Positions 52,058 through 61,157 of a stretch of 64,000 nucleotides of DNA are shown in pieces. The notes under the pieces are model-generated. The model did not search any database and was not told the DNA's origin. It saw only the letters and a list, made by a program, of their open reading frames with translations. Each line of letters starts with the position of its first letter. Position 1 is the stretch's first letter. The position numbers and the translations under genes are program-made. Source of the DNA: Halalkalicoccus jeotgali B3 (GTDB lineage: Archaea > Halobacteriota > Halobacteria > Halobacteriales > Halalkalicoccaceae); NCBI RefSeq assembly GCF_000196895.1, contig NC_014297.1, forward strand, positions 1,556,119 through 1,620,118, read 5' to 3'.

Positions 52058-52165
52058 AGTTGGATGTATAGCCGCTCGCCTGATGGCGAACGCGCTCATT
52101 GAAAACCGCGGACGCTCCCGGCACCGCACCGCCGTGAGTCGACAGGTCCCGAACGCTTTCGAGTT

Positions 52166-52236
52166 CCCGCATGCGGCAACGGCCGCATTACCCGCGGGTT
52201 TCGTTACGCGGCGCTACGCGACCCGTCCGTATAAAC
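52166..52236 (-). promoter_or_regulatory. RNase J promoter and leader hairpin
   Basis: On the minus strand GTTTATAC (52229-52236) is a TATA-like box. The start of the transcript would then contain a hairpin of CCCGC + ATGCGGC-AACG-GCCGCAT + GCGGG (52166-52198), with a short one-sided bulge between the two stems. The start codon is about 110 bases further, so the gene has a long structured leader unlike its mostly leaderless neighbours. Confidence 0.5.
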
Positions 52237-52262
52237 TACGTGGGTTCGGTTCACCGCGTGGC

Positions 52263-53078
52263 TCACGCCGGCCGTCCGACCGACAGCGCCCCGGCGGTCC
52301 CCTCGAACCAGCGGGTCGCCGTCCCCCGGTCGCCGCCGACGTCCTCGACGGTGAACTCCGTCCCCGGCCACCACGGCCCGCGGCGTTCGAGGCGCAACCG
52401 CTCGCCCTCGCGCTCGGCGAGCGCGATCCGCGAGCGGGGGACGAACGTGCTGACGCGCGCGCCACCGTCCTGGCGGATCAGCCCGCCGTCGACCAGCCGA
52501 TAGGTCCGGGGGCGTCTCGCACCAAGTACCCCCGAAAACAGCGCCGAGAAGCCAAGTCCCATCACGAGCGACCGGAACACCGACGGAAGGCTGACCAGCC
52601 ACACGCCGACGATCACCACCACGCCGCCGACCCCGAACAGCACGGCCCGCCGTCGACGCGTCCGGGCGGTCGGGCGCACCCGCAGGTGGACGACCCGCTC
52701 CGAGTGCTCCTCGTAGTGGCGCGCCTGGGCGTTCGCGACGCTCGCGTACAGTGCAATACCAGTCATCGACCAGCACAGGAGTATCCATGTCAATGGGTCG
52801 AGCGGCGAAACGAACGCCACGCCGGGAACGTAAACGCTCACGATCAGGGGGACGAACGGAACCGCCGCGAGACCGACATGGAAACGACGGTCCGCGAGCG
52901 CGACCGCCGGACGCGGGTGAAGGCGACCTAAGACCACCACCAGTCCGACGCTGCCGGCGACGGCGACGAGCACGAGCGGGCCGCTCAACGGCACGCCGTC
53001 GAACGTCAGGACGAACAGCGACAGCGTGAACAGATACGCGCTCGCCGAGACGGCGCCCCATCCCGGTGTCCGTACCAT
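52263..53078 (-). CDS. Membrane protein with C-terminal PH-like region, unrecognised
   Basis: A 271-residue protein from an ATG at 53078 (MVRTPGWGAVSASAYLF). About six hydrophobic segments occupy residues 8-190, and the last 80 residues (TYRLVDGGLIRQDGGARVSTFVP) read like the bacterial PH-type domain found in haloarchaeal membrane proteins. It sits between ipk and rnj, which are more often adjacent in this cluster. Role unknown. Confidence 0.7.
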   Translation of the reverse strand: MVRTPGWGAVSASAYLFTLSLFVLTFDGVPLSGPLVLVAVAGSVGLVVVLGRLHPRPAVALADRRFHVGLAAVPFVPLIVSVYVPGVAFVSPLDPLTWILLCWSMTGIALYASVANAQARHYEEHSERVVHLRVRPTARTRRRRAVLFGVGGVVVIVGVWLVSLPSVFRSLVMGLGFSALFSGVLGARRPRTYRLVDGGLIRQDGGARVSTFVPRSRIALAEREGERLRLERRGPWWPGTEFTVEDVGGDRGTATRWFEGTAGALSVGRPA

Positions 53079-53121
53079 GAGCAATACATCTCCGATAATC
53101 GATAAAAACGTTCCGGCAGGC

Positions 53122-53847
53122 TCAGTCGATCCGGGTCCCGGCGCCCTCGCCCGCGAGAAATCGACCGATTGCGTCCGGCCCAAAGACCGACGCCGGGGCT
53201 TCCAGTTCGAGCAGCGCCCGCACCTTCGCGGCCATCCCGCCGGTGACGTCCGTCGAGTCGCTCTCTCCGAGGTACTCCGCCACCTCGTCGTAGCTCCCGA
53301 TCCGGGGGATAACCGCGCCCGCGTCGTCGAGGACGCCCGGAACGGTCGAACACAGCCCTACCCCGTCGGCGTCCAGTCCCTCGGCGAGTGCCACGACGAG
53401 TTCGTCGCCGCTGACGATCGTCGCGCCCTTCTCCTGTTGGGTGATCACGTCGCCGTACGTCACCGGCACGAACCCCTCGGCGAGCATCGTCTCGATTCCG
53501 TCGAGCGGTAGCGATAGTTCCCCCTCTCGCGTCCGGTAGGCGAGCGAGAGCGGATCGACGGGCACGGCCGACACGCCCTCGGCCCCGAGCGCCGACAGCA
53601 CGCGCTCGTTCAGTCGCTCCATCGATCCGTGGATCTCCCGGACCGCCGCCCCGTCGTGGGTTCCCTCAGTAATCGAGACGCCGTGTTTCGCCGCGTAGCG
53701 GTGCCCGAAACTCCCCGCACCGTGGACGAGCGCCACGTCCTCTTGGCCCGCGAGCGCACCCGCGAGGGCCGCGAGTCGGTCCTCGTCGATCGTTTCCTCG
53801 CGGTCCTTCTCGGTGATCACCGACCCGCCGAGTTTCAGGACGATCAC
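53122..53847 (-). CDS. ipk: Isopentenyl phosphate kinase
   Basis: A 241-residue amino-acid-kinase-fold enzyme that makes isopentenyl diphosphate in the archaeal mevalonate route. LKLGGSVITEKD at the start carries the ATP Lys, and HGAGSFGHRYAAKHG near residue 42 contains the catalytic His that separates IPK from other kinases. DVTGGMAAKVRALLEL near 200 is the nucleotide part. Its ATG overlaps the mevalonate kinase stop. Confidence 0.93.
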   Translation of the reverse strand: MIVLKLGGSVITEKDREETIDEDRLAALAGALAGQEDVALVHGAGSFGHRYAAKHGVSITEGTHDGAAVREIHGSMERLNERVLSALGAEGVSAVPVDPLSLAYRTREGELSLPLDGIETMLAEGFVPVTYGDVITQQEKGATIVSGDELVVALAEGLDADGVGLCSTVPGVLDDAGAVIPRIGSYDEVAEYLGESDSTDVTGGMAAKVRALLELEAPASVFGPDAIGRFLAGEGAGTRID

Positions 53848-54827
53848 TCGACACGCACCCCCTCGGCGTCGAGTTCGGCCCGAAAGCCCTCCTCACAGCC
53901 CGGCGTGAACCGTAGGGCGGTCTCGGTCTCCTCAGTTTCGTCGAGCGCGACGATACAGCCCCCACCGCCCGCACCCGTCAGCTTCGCGCCGTGGGCACCC
54001 GCGTCGCGGGCGGCCCAGACCATCCGGTCAAGCGAGCGCGAGGAGACCCCCAGCGCCGACAGCAAGCCGTGATTGAAGTCCATCAACGTGCCGAGTTCCG
54101 CGAGGTCGCCTGCCGCGAGCGCGCGCTCGCCCTGTCTGACGATGTCGCCGACCGTTTCGACGGTATTCGCCGCAAACGAGTAGTGCTCGCGTAGCTCCCG
54201 TACCCCCGCGACGAGCTCACCGGTGTTGCCCGCCCCGCCGTCAAAGCCGATGACGAAGGGCAGATCGGGCGCGTCGATCGCCCGACAGTCCTCGCCCTCG
54301 ACCCGGACCGCACCGCCAGTGGCCGAACAGAAGGTATCGGCCCGCGAGGCCTGTCCCTCCTGGACGTCGTATTCCGCACGATACGCCCGGTCTGCGATCT
54401 CGGTCGTGCTCAGTTCGACGCCCAGCTCGCGGGTCGCGGCGTCGATCCCGGCCACGACGACGGCTGCCGAGGAGCCCAAGCCCGCACCCAGCGGGATCGC
54501 GCTCTCGACGGTGACGTCGAAGCCCGCCTCGGGCACACCGGCGGCCTCGCGGGCCTGGGAAACGGCGGCGTCGACGTAGCCCATCGCCGCCTCGACCAGA
54601 TCGGTCGAGACGTCGACGTCCGGCGTCGCGTCGGCCTCGCCGCTGTACTCGACAGTGAAGCCGTCGAGCGAGAGGTCCTCCGCGTGAACGTGCAGTCGGC
54701 TGTCCCCGCGGCGCTCGACAGTGACCCGCGCCCGGCGCGAGATCGCACACGGAACCGCGGGCTCGCCGTAGACGACGGCGTGCTCGCCGAAGAGGTACAC
54801 CTTCCCCGGCGCGCTTGCGGTAGTCAT
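53844..54827 (-). CDS. mvk: Mevalonate kinase
   Basis: A 327-residue GHMP kinase for the ATP-dependent phosphorylation of mevalonate. SAPGKVYLFGEHAVVYG near residue 4, the ATP loop PLGAGLGSSAAVVVAG near 112 and the C-terminal LTGAGGGGCIVAL near 290 are the three GHMP motifs. It lies 93 bases behind rps2 and is coupled to ipk. Confidence 0.95.
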   Translation of the reverse strand: MTTASAPGKVYLFGEHAVVYGEPAVPCAISRRARVTVERRGDSRLHVHAEDLSLDGFTVEYSGEADATPDVDVSTDLVEAAMGYVDAAVSQAREAAGVPEAGFDVTVESAIPLGAGLGSSAAVVVAGIDAATRELGVELSTTEIADRAYRAEYDVQEGQASRADTFCSATGGAVRVEGEDCRAIDAPDLPFVIGFDGGAGNTGELVAGVRELREHYSFAANTVETVGDIVRQGERALAAGDLAELGTLMDFNHGLLSALGVSSRSLDRMVWAARDAGAHGAKLTGAGGGGCIVALDETEETETALRFTPGCEEGFRAELDAEGVRVE

Positions 54828-54920
54828 ACAGTAAGGGTGGTCAACGACGCGGTTTATACGTACAGGTTCGTCGCGGCGGGCGCTGATCGGCTGTGACGCC
54901 GCCGAAAAGGGTGAGCGTCG

Positions 54921-55736
54921 TCAGATCCCGCTCTCGAAGTCCTCGAGGGCGTAGACCGTATCGGCACCGCGGCGATCCAGCGTCTCGTTCGCGAGCAGCC
55001 AGTAGACGACCGACAGGGCCTTGCGACCCTTGTTGTTCGTCGGAATCACCAGATCGACGTTGCTCGTCGAGTTGTTCGAGTCACACATCGCGATCACGGG
55101 GATTCCCACGGTAATCGCCTCGGTGACGGCCTGTGCGTCCCCGATGGGGTCGGTGACGACCACGACGTCGGGTTCGATGTAGCCGTCGTACTTGGGGTTG
55201 GTCAGCGTCCCGGGGATGAACCGGCCCGTCCGGGCGCGCGCGCCGATCGTCTCGGCGAACTTCTCGGCCGGGAACCGGCCGTACTGGCGCGAGGAGGTCA
55301 CGAGGACCTGCTCGGGGTCGTAGTTCGAGAGGAAGTCCGCGGCGGTGCGGATGCGCTCGTCGGTCTTGGAGATGTCCAGCACGTACAGTCCATCCGTGCG
55401 CACGCGGTGGATGAACCGCTCCATGTCCTGGGTCTTCTGCTGGGTCCCGATGTGGGCCCCCGCGCCGAGGTACTCCTCGACGGGAATGAGGAGGTCTGCC
55501 TCCTCGTCGGGCATGACGTCCTCGTCGAGCGACGGCCCGGCTGGATCCTCGTCCACGTCTGTGTCTGCTTCGGCCTCGGCCTCCTCGGTGTCGGCGTCGG
55601 CGGTCGGTTCCTCGGTCTCGGCTCTGACGTCCTCGTTGGGATCGACGTCGGGGTCCCCGCCCGCTTCGGGTTCGGGTTCCTCGTCGATCTCCTCCTCGGC
55701 GGCGTCGAGCCCGTCTTGGTCTGGTTCGTTGCTCAT
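54921..55736 (-). CDS. rps2: 30S ribosomal protein S2
   Basis: A 271-residue protein. The first 75 residues are an acidic extension rich in Glu, Asp and Ala, followed by the S2 core ([55 protein letters not shown]). Acidic N-terminal extensions of S2 are usual in haloarchaea. Its start overlaps the enolase stop. Confidence 0.95.
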   Translation of the reverse strand: MSNEPDQDGLDAAEEEIDEEPEPEAGGDPDVDPNEDVRAETEEPTADADTEEAEAEADTDVDEDPAGPSLDEDVMPDEEADLLIPVEEYLGAGAHIGTQQKTQDMERFIHRVRTDGLYVLDISKTDERIRTAADFLSNYDPEQVLVTSSRQYGRFPAEKFAETIGARARTGRFIPGTLTNPKYDGYIEPDVVVVTDPIGDAQAVTEAITVGIPVIAMCDSNNSTSNVDLVIPTNNKGRKALSVVYWLLANETLDRRGADTVYALEDFESGI

Positions 55737-56932
55737 AGTGCGTCCTCCGCGATGCGGATGAGTTCGTTGAGTTTGGCGGTTCGCTCGCTGCCGGCCGCGC
55801 CCGTTTTGATGAAGGGGGCGTCGGTCGCCACGGCGAGGTGTGCGATGGTCGTGTCCTCGGTCTCGCCCGAACGATGCGAGACGACCGGCTCGATGCCGTT
55901 TCGCGTCGCGAGTTCGATCGCGTCGAAGGCGTCCGTCAGCGTCCCGATCTGGTTGGGCTTGATCAGGATCGAGTTGGCCGATCCCTCCCCGATGCCCTGC
56001 TGCAGGCGCTCGGTGTTGGTGACGAAGAGATCGTCCCCACAGATCAGCGTCTGCTCGCCGACCTTCTCGGTCAGCTCGGCGAAGGCCTCGAAGTCGTTCT
56101 CGTCGAGGGGATCCTCGACGTAGACGAGATCGTACTCGTCGACGAGGTCAGCGACGTACTCGATCTGCTCTGCGGTCGAGCGCGTGCGGTCGGAGTACTG
56201 GTACTCGCCCTCCTCGTACATCTCGGCGGCCGCGACGTCGAGCCCGAAGCCGATCTCGAATCCGACCTCGTCGGAGACGGTGTCGGTCGCCTCGGCGACG
56301 ATCTCGAATGCCTCCTCGTCGCTGATCGAGGGCGCCCACGCGCCCTCGTCGCCCTTTCCTGCCGGAATGTCGCGCTCGGCGAGGATGTCGTGGACTTCGC
56401 CGTGGACCGCGGCGTTGGCAAAGACCGCGTCGGTGACGCTCGGTGCGCCGACCGGCGCTGAGAGGAACTCCTGGATGTCCGTCGCGTCGGCGGCGTGTTC
56501 GCCCCCGCCGACGACGTTTCCGAGCGGTATGGGAAAGTTCTCGCCGCGGAATGCTCCTCCTAAATGCTGGTACAGCGGCGCACCGAGCATGTCCGCGCCG
56601 GCTTTCGCGGCGGCCATGCTGATGGCGACGGCGCTGTTCGCGCCGATCTCGGAGAAGTCGTCCGTGCCGTCCGCCGCGTGCAGCGCCGCGTCGACGCTTC
56701 GCTGATCGCCGGCGTACACCTCGCCGACTAATCGGGGAACGGCTCGTTCGCGCGCGGCGGCGATCGCCTCCTCGGGGGCGAGTTCGATCGCTTCGTGCTC
56801 GCCCGTGCTCGCGCCGCTGGGTGCAGCCGCACGACCGAACCCGCCGCTCTCGGTCAGCACGTCGGCCTCGACGGTGCCGTTGCCCCGCGAGTCGAGGATC
56901 CGGCGGAGCCGGACCTCGGCGATCAGCGTCAT
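55733..56932 (-). CDS. eno: Enolase
   Basis: A 399-residue glycolytic enzyme interconverting 2-phosphoglycerate and phosphoenolpyruvate. [16 protein letters not shown] near residue 10, metal ligands in [12 protein letters not shown] and [10 protein letters not shown], the catalytic Lys in [12 protein letters not shown] near 325 and [17 protein letters not shown] near 355. It is coupled on both sides, with rpoK upstream and rps2 downstream (ATGA overlaps), a standard archaeal arrangement. Confidence 0.96.
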   Translation of the reverse strand: MTLIAEVRLRRILDSRGNGTVEADVLTESGGFGRAAAPSGASTGEHEAIELAPEEAIAAARERAVPRLVGEVYAGDQRSVDAALHAADGTDDFSEIGANSAVAISMAAAKAGADMLGAPLYQHLGGAFRGENFPIPLGNVVGGGEHAADATDIQEFLSAPVGAPSVTDAVFANAAVHGEVHDILAERDIPAGKGDEGAWAPSISDEEAFEIVAEATDTVSDEVGFEIGFGLDVAAAEMYEEGEYQYSDRTRSTAEQIEYVADLVDEYDLVYVEDPLDENDFEAFAELTEKVGEQTLICGDDLFVTNTERLQQGIGEGSANSILIKPNQIGTLTDAFDAIELATRNGIEPVVSHRSGETEDTTIAHLAVATDAPFIKTGAAGSERTAKLNELIRIAEDAL

Positions 56933-57108
56933 CGTCTCCCCCGCTTGACGGTGAACGGGAGCGCCCCCGCGTCGTACTCCTCGGCGGCGATAAGGATCGG
57001 TTCTGACTGGTCGGTCTCGATCAATACCGGCGCGCCGTAGGACACCTGCAGCGCTCTCGCGCCGAGGATGCGGGCCTTCTCGTACCGGCTGAACTGTTGG
57101 CTCGTCAT
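56929..57108 (-). CDS. rpoK: RNA polymerase subunit K (Rpb6-like)
   Basis: A 59-residue subunit found by reading between rpoN and eno. It starts [20 protein letters not shown] and ends in [13 protein letters not shown]. The [13 protein letters not shown] block is the Rpb6/omega signature. Start overlaps the rpoN stop and its own stop overlaps the enolase ATG. Confidence 0.93.
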   Translation of the reverse strand: MTSQQFSRYEKARILGARALQVSYGAPVLIETDQSEPILIAAEEYDAGALPFTVKRGRR

Positions 57109-57296
57109 TGGTAGGGTGCCACTACGTCCACGAGGTCGGTGTGGCTGACGAGCATCCGGCGACAGCAGTGTCGGGTCACGCCCAGATCGTCGAGCACCTC
57201 GGCGGGATCCTCGCCCTCCTCGACACGGCTGGTAAAGGCCTCCCAGTGCTCGCCGACGACGCTACCACACGTGAAACACCGGACTGGTACCATCAT
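57105..57296 (-). CDS. rpoN: RNA polymerase subunit N (Rpb10-like)
   Basis: A 63-residue zinc-bundle subunit: [11 protein letters not shown] gives the first Cys pair and [10 protein letters not shown] the atypical adjacent pair of Rpb10. Two consecutive ATG codons can serve as start (57296 or 57293). It lies between rps9 and rpoK. Confidence 0.95.
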   Translation of the reverse strand: MMVPVRCFTCGSVVGEHWEAFTSRVEEGEDPAEVLDDLGVTRHCCRRMLVSHTDLVDVVAPYQ

Positions 57297-57307
57297 GGGT
57301 GAATCAC

Positions 57308-57703
57308 CTAGCGGTAGGACTTCTGGTAGCGCGCCCGCGCACCGGGCCCGCCCCACTTTTTCGGCTCGGACTGGCGCACGTCGTTGACCAGCAGCGAGCG
57401 GTCGAACTCCATGTAGGCGTCGCGCAACTCGGCGTCGTTGTTGAACTCGACCAGCCCGCGGGCGATCGCGGTCCGGACGGCGTCGGCCTGCCCGTTGTAG
57501 CCGCCACCCTGAACGTTCACGTCGATGTCAACGCCCTCGCGAACGTCCTCGACGATGCGAAACGGTTCGAGCATCTTCAGGCGGGAGATCTCCGGTTCGA
57601 CCAGCTCGACTGGCTGGGAGTTGATGCGAACGCGCCCCTCGCCGTCGCTGACCGTGGCGCGGGCGATGGCCGTCTTCTTCTTGCCGCTCGTGTTCGTTAC
57701 CAT
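57308..57703 (-). CDS. rps9: 30S ribosomal protein S9
   Basis: A 131-residue protein starting [20 protein letters not shown] and ending in the conserved [13 protein letters not shown] tail that reaches the P-site t[23 protein letters not shown] near residue 68 is the family core. Its start overlaps the end of rpl13. Confidence 0.95.
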   Translation of the reverse strand: MVTNTSGKKKTAIARATVSDGEGRVRINSQPVELVEPEISRLKMLEPFRIVEDVREGVDIDVNVQGGGYNGQADAVRTAIARGLVEFNNDAELRDAYMEFDRSLLVNDVRQSEPKKWGGPGARARYQKSYR

Positions 57704-58134
57704 GTGACGTTTGCCCCCAGGTTCTCGCTTACCTCGCCCAGCTGGACGAACTTGATGTTCGAGAGTCGATCCAGCGACGTTCCGTCGAGGACTTCCGCGT
57801 CCCGGTCGTGGGGGTTGCCGACGTAGACGCGGACGCTCTCGAAGGCCTCCCGACCGCGCGTCGTTTTGTAGGGTATCATCCCGCGGATGGCACGCTTCAT
57901 GAGGCCATCCGGTCGTTTCGGGTAGTACGGGCCGCGATCGCTCCCGATCTCGGCTCGCTTCTCGTAGACGCTCATGATGTCGTCGTCGCTGCCGGTGATC
58001 ACGGCCGATTCGGCGTTGATCACGGCCACGCGCTGGCCGTCGAGTGCGGCCTCTGCGACCTGACTGGCGACCCGGCCGAGGATGCAATCGCGGGCGTCGA
58101 CGACGAGGTCTGCTTCGAACTCGGCGACGCTCAT
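57697..58134 (-). CDS. rpl13: 50S ribosomal protein L13
   Basis: A 145-residue protein. [21 protein letters not shown] near residue 11, [21 protein letters not shown] near 69 and VYVGNPHD near 104 are typical of archaeal L13. Coupled with L18e upstream and S9 downstream. Confidence 0.95.
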   Translation of the reverse strand: MSVAEFEADLVVDARDCILGRVASQVAEAALDGQRVAVINAESAVITGSDDDIMSVYEKRAEIGSDRGPYYPKRPDGLMKRAIRGMIPYKTTRGREAFESVRVYVGNPHDRDAEVLDGTSLDRLSNIKFVQLGEVSENLGANVTW

Positions 58135-58484
58135 GCGATGACCCTCACGTTGCTACCCTCGGGGTTCTGTTCGATGGCCTCCTCTAGTTGCACGACTTGG
58201 CCGTCGGCCTGTTCGATCTTCGTCTCGGCGGTCCCCGAAAAGGAGACGGCCGCGACGGTGACGTTCTTTTGCAACACACCGCTTCCGAGAACCTTCCCGG
58301 GCACGACGACGGTCTCGTCTTCGGTCGCGTACCGTTCGATGCGACCGAGGTTGACCTCGGCGTGGGTCCGGCGTGGTTTCTCGAGGCGGTCTGCGATGTC
58401 GCTCCACACGTCGGCACCCGACTCGCGGGAGACCGACTTGCATTCGGCGATGAGACTGGTGAGCCTCGGATTGGTCTTACTCAT
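58131..58484 (-). CDS. rpl18e: 50S ribosomal protein L18e
   Basis: A 117-residue protein of the L15/L18e fold. [30 protein letters not shown] and [15 protein letters not shown] are characteristic. A clear Shine-Dalgarno AGGAGG precedes the start on the minus strand, as expected for the first gene after a tRNA. Confidence 0.95.
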   Translation of the reverse strand: MSKTNPRLTSLIAECKSVSRESGADVWSDIADRLEKPRRTHAEVNLGRIERYATEDETVVVPGKVLGSGVLQKNVTVAAVSFSGTAETKIEQADGQVVQLEEAIEQNPEGSNVRVIA

Positions 58485-58523
58485 AGTTCCTCCTGAGTGT
58501 AAGTGGACTGCGGAAAAGCGGAG

Positions 58524-58608
58524 TGCAGGGAGCAGGATTTGAACCTGCGGACTCCTACGAGACAGCGCCCTGAACGCTGCGCCGTTGGCCAGACTTGGCT
58601 ATCCCTGC
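58524..58608 (-). tRNA. tRNA-Leu (anticodon CAG)
   Basis: Class II tRNA with acceptor stem GCAGGGA/TCCCTGC, long variable arm, anticodon stem CAGCG/CGCTG around TTCAGGG (anticodon CAG), T arm GCAGG-TTCAAAT-CCTGC and discriminator A, as for Leu. It separates rpoD from rpl18e within the supercluster, as in other haloarchaea. Confidence 0.96.
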
Positions 58609-58732
58609 TCGCAACTCCTCGTACTTTCTGCCCCGTAAAACCCCTTTCGGTTACCCACTGCTGGCCAGAGCGTGCGCTCTCCGCGGGAGCGAACGCCGTG
58701 AGGTGGGTGACGGGACACATGACGATACTATC

Positions 58733-59479
58733 CTATAGCGCGACCGCGTCCTCGAGTTCCCGGGCACGGTCCCCGAGCGAGGCGGCGGCCCGATCGACCA
58801 GCTCGGAGGCCGTCATCGAGCCGTCCGTCTCGACGTGGAAGACGAACGCGTCCGGAACGTCCTCGAGGCGCAGCTCCTTGCCGGGATATCGGTTCGTGAG
58901 GTCGTGATCGAACTCATCCGTGAGGACGAGTTCGCCCTCGTCGGTTTCGACGACCCCGCGGACGATGTTCGCTTCCTCGTCGGCGAACTCCTCGCGGTCA
59001 CCTTCGATGTTCACCCGAACGAGGTGTCGATAGCCGACCGCGACCCCGCCCTGGTGTTTGGCGTGTTCGCGTCCCACGTCGAGGACGGCGTCGGCCTCCA
59101 GTTCGAGGCGTTGGCCCTCCTTGAGTTCGATGATGGGGACGTTCCGATCGGCCGGTTCGACCTGCTCGTCCGAACTGACCAGGTCGCCCGAGTAGGCGGT
59201 CGCGGGGCCCTCGACGTCGAGCGCGAGGGTCACGTCCTCGCCCAGCTCGTAGTCCTCGGGGGTCGAAAGCGGGACGAGCCCGAGTCGAAGCGCGAGCTGC
59301 TCGTTGAACATCACCGAGGAGTTCTCGATGAACCGGACCGAATCGATCGATAGCGTGGGTACGTCCGCGAGCATCGCGCGGCGAATGCCGTTTGCGAACG
59401 CCGGCGTCGCACCACGAACGAGAAACCGCGCGCTGCGGTCGTCGCGTTCGATGATCTCGACGTCGAAGTTCCCCTCCAT
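58733..59479 (-). CDS. rpoD: RNA polymerase subunit D (Rpb3-like)
   Basis: A 248-residue assembly-platform subunit. [21 protein letters not shown] near residue 18 and [22 protein letters not shown] near 50 are the alpha/Rpb3 signature. The extra domain found in some archaeal RpoD proteins has no Cys here, so there is no iron-sulfur cluster. ATG at 59479 chosen; its N-terminus [13 protein letters not shown] matches the family. Confidence 0.95.
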   Translation of the reverse strand: MEGNFDVEIIERDDRSARFLVRGATPAFANGIRRAMLADVPTLSIDSVRFIENSSVMFNEQLALRLGLVPLSTPEDYELGEDVTLALDVEGPATAYSGDLVSSDEQVEPADRNVPIIELKEGQRLELEADAVLDVGREHAKHQGGVAVGYRHLVRVNIEGDREEFADEEANIVRGVVETDEGELVLTDEFDHDLTNRYPGKELRLEDVPDAFVFHVETDGSMTASELVDRAAASLGDRARELEDAVAL

Positions 59480-59480
59480 G

Positions 59481-59870
59481 CTAGAACCCGCTGTTTTTGG
59501 GCGCGCGACAGCCGTCGTGCGGGATCGGCGTGACGTCCTCGATGCGGCCGATCTCCAGTCCGGCACGTGCGAGCGCACGGATCGTCGCCTGTGCGCCTGG
59601 ACCGGGGTTCTGCTGGCGGTTGCCGCCCGGACCGCGTACGCGGACGTGAACGCCCTCGATACCGGCATCGAGGACTTCCTGGGCGACGGTTTCGGCCATC
59701 TGCATCGCCGCATAGGGCGAGGCCTCGTCGCGGTTCTGTTTCACGACCGTCCCGCCCGAGGATTTGGCGATCGTCTCGGCGCCGGTCTGGTCGGTGATCG
59801 TGATGACCGTGTTGTTAAACGAGGCGTGAACATGTGCGACGCCCCACTTGCTGTCTCCTGATTCGCTCAT
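59481..59870 (-). CDS. rps11: 30S ribosomal protein S11
   Basis: A 129-residue protein: [20 protein letters not shown] near residue 8, [20 protein letters not shown] near 50 and [20 protein letters not shown] near 75. It abuts the S4 stop upstream and the RpoD ATG downstream. Confidence 0.96.
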   Translation of the reverse strand: MSESGDSKWGVAHVHASFNNTVITITDQTGAETIAKSSGGTVVKQNRDEASPYAAMQMAETVAQEVLDAGIEGVHVRVRGPGGNRQQNPGPGAQATIRALARAGLEIGRIEDVTPIPHDGCRAPKNSGF

Positions 59871-60395
59871 CTATTGTTCCTCCGCGCGTTCGGGGTGCAG
59901 TTCGTCCGCGAGCGGGCTGTTCTCGTCGAAGCTCACCGAGTCCTCCTGGCTGACTTCCACCATGTACGACGGCACCGTCACCCGCTGGCCGTCGACCGTG
60001 ACGTGGCCGTGGGCGATGAACTGGCGGGCCTGTTTTGGCGTGTTCCCCACGCCCTTCCGGTAGGCGACCGTCTGCAGGCGGCGTTCGAGCAGGTCGGTGA
60101 CCTCAAGCGACAGCACGTCGTCGAGGCCCTCCTCGTTGCCGAGGATGCCGATTCGCTGGAGCCGCGAGAGGAACTCCTCGCCCTCGCGGGCGGCCTCCTC
60201 CGCGTCGCCCTGGGCCTGCCCGAGCAGTTCGCGGGCCTCCCGGCGGAACGAGCGCAGCTTCGACTGCGCGCGCCAGAGCTCTTCTTTGTTCTTCAGGCCG
60301 TAGCGCCCGACCAGCGAGTGCTCGCTGGCGATGCGCTCGCCCTGGAACGGGTGGTTGGGCGTCTCGTAGAACTTGGTGTTGGATCCGAGCGCCAT
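59871..60395 (-). CDS. rps4: 30S ribosomal protein S4
   Basis: A 174-residue archaeal S4 (S9 of eukaryotes). It begins [18 protein letters not shown] and carries an S4 RNA-binding domain near residue 105-150 ([20 protein letters not shown]). Its ATG overlaps the S13 stop by one base. Confidence 0.96.
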   Translation of the reverse strand: MALGSNTKFYETPNHPFQGERIASEHSLVGRYGLKNKEELWRAQSKLRSFRREARELLGQAQGDAEEAAREGEEFLSRLQRIGILGNEEGLDDVLSLEVTDLLERRLQTVAYRKGVGNTPKQARQFIAHGHVTVDGQRVTVPSYMVEVSQEDSVSFDENSPLADELHPERAEEQ

Positions 60396-60901
60396 TATTC
60401 GTCACCCTCCTCGGCCTCTTCCTTGATGGCCTCGACGTTCACGCCGATGGTCCCCTCCGAGCGCCCGGTCGAACGGGTGCGCTGGCCGCGGACCTTCTGG
60501 CCGCGCTGGTGGCGCACGCCACGGTAGGCGCTGATCATCTGCAGGCGGTTGATGTCCTGCCGGCGGGTGAGTTCGAGGTCGTTGCCCGTCTCGTGGGTAA
60601 TCTCGCCGTCGTAGTACCCCTGGTGGTTCGCGAGCCATTCGGGGTTGTTCTCGGCGAATCCCTCGACTTCCTCGACGATGGCGTCGATCTCGTCGTCCTC
60701 GAGGCGCCCGAACGTCGCGGTACGCGAAATACCGGCGTTCTGGGCGATGATTCTGGCCGCTCGGCGGCCGATACCGTTCATCTCGCTCAGTGATCGTTCG
60801 ACGGTCTTCGTCCCATCGAGGTCGGTCTGCCCGATGCGAACGAAGTATCGGAGGTCGTCGTCCTCCTGTCCGTCCTGTTGTTCTGGGTCTTCTGCACTCA
60901 T
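60395..60901 (-). CDS. rps13: 30S ribosomal protein S13
   Basis: A 168-residue protein that contacts tRNA and the subunit bridge. [20 protein letters not shown] near residue 20 and the C-terminal [20 protein letters not shown] near 130 are the family marks. It is the first protein gene of the minus-strand supercluster, just behind tRNA-Ser. Confidence 0.96.
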   Translation of the reverse strand: MSAEDPEQQDGQEDDDLRYFVRIGQTDLDGTKTVERSLSEMNGIGRRAARIIAQNAGISRTATFGRLEDDEIDAIVEEVEGFAENNPEWLANHQGYYDGEITHETGNDLELTRRQDINRLQMISAYRGVRHQRGQKVRGQRTRSTGRSEGTIGVNVEAIKEEAEEGDE

Positions 60902-60977
60902 GTGTCTCTGTGCGGGCTGTCTTGCGCCACAGCGGTTGCGGTGGTGGTGTGCTACCGGGTCGTCCCGATAGTGTAAG

Positions 60978-61060
60978 CGTCGTGGCGGGGATTCGAACCC
61001 CGGAGGCTGAACGCCACAGAGTTAGCAACCCTGCGCCTTAGGCCGCTTGGCTACCACGAC
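60978..61060 (-). tRNA. tRNA-Ser (anticodon GCU)
   Basis: Class II tRNA with acceptor stem GTCGTGG/CCACGAC, long variable arm, anticodon stem CAGGG/CTCTG (one G-T pair) around TTGCTAA (anticodon GCT), T arm CCGGGG-type stem with TTCGAAT, and discriminator G as for Ser. It heads the S13-S4-S11-RpoD unit. Confidence 0.96.
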
Positions 61061-61157
61061 ACGCGATCTGTACTGTCGCCCTGACGGACTCGGGACGCCT
61101 CGTCCCTGCAGTGTAGGCACCACAACCTATCCATGTCGGGTATTTAAGCCCACCGGA

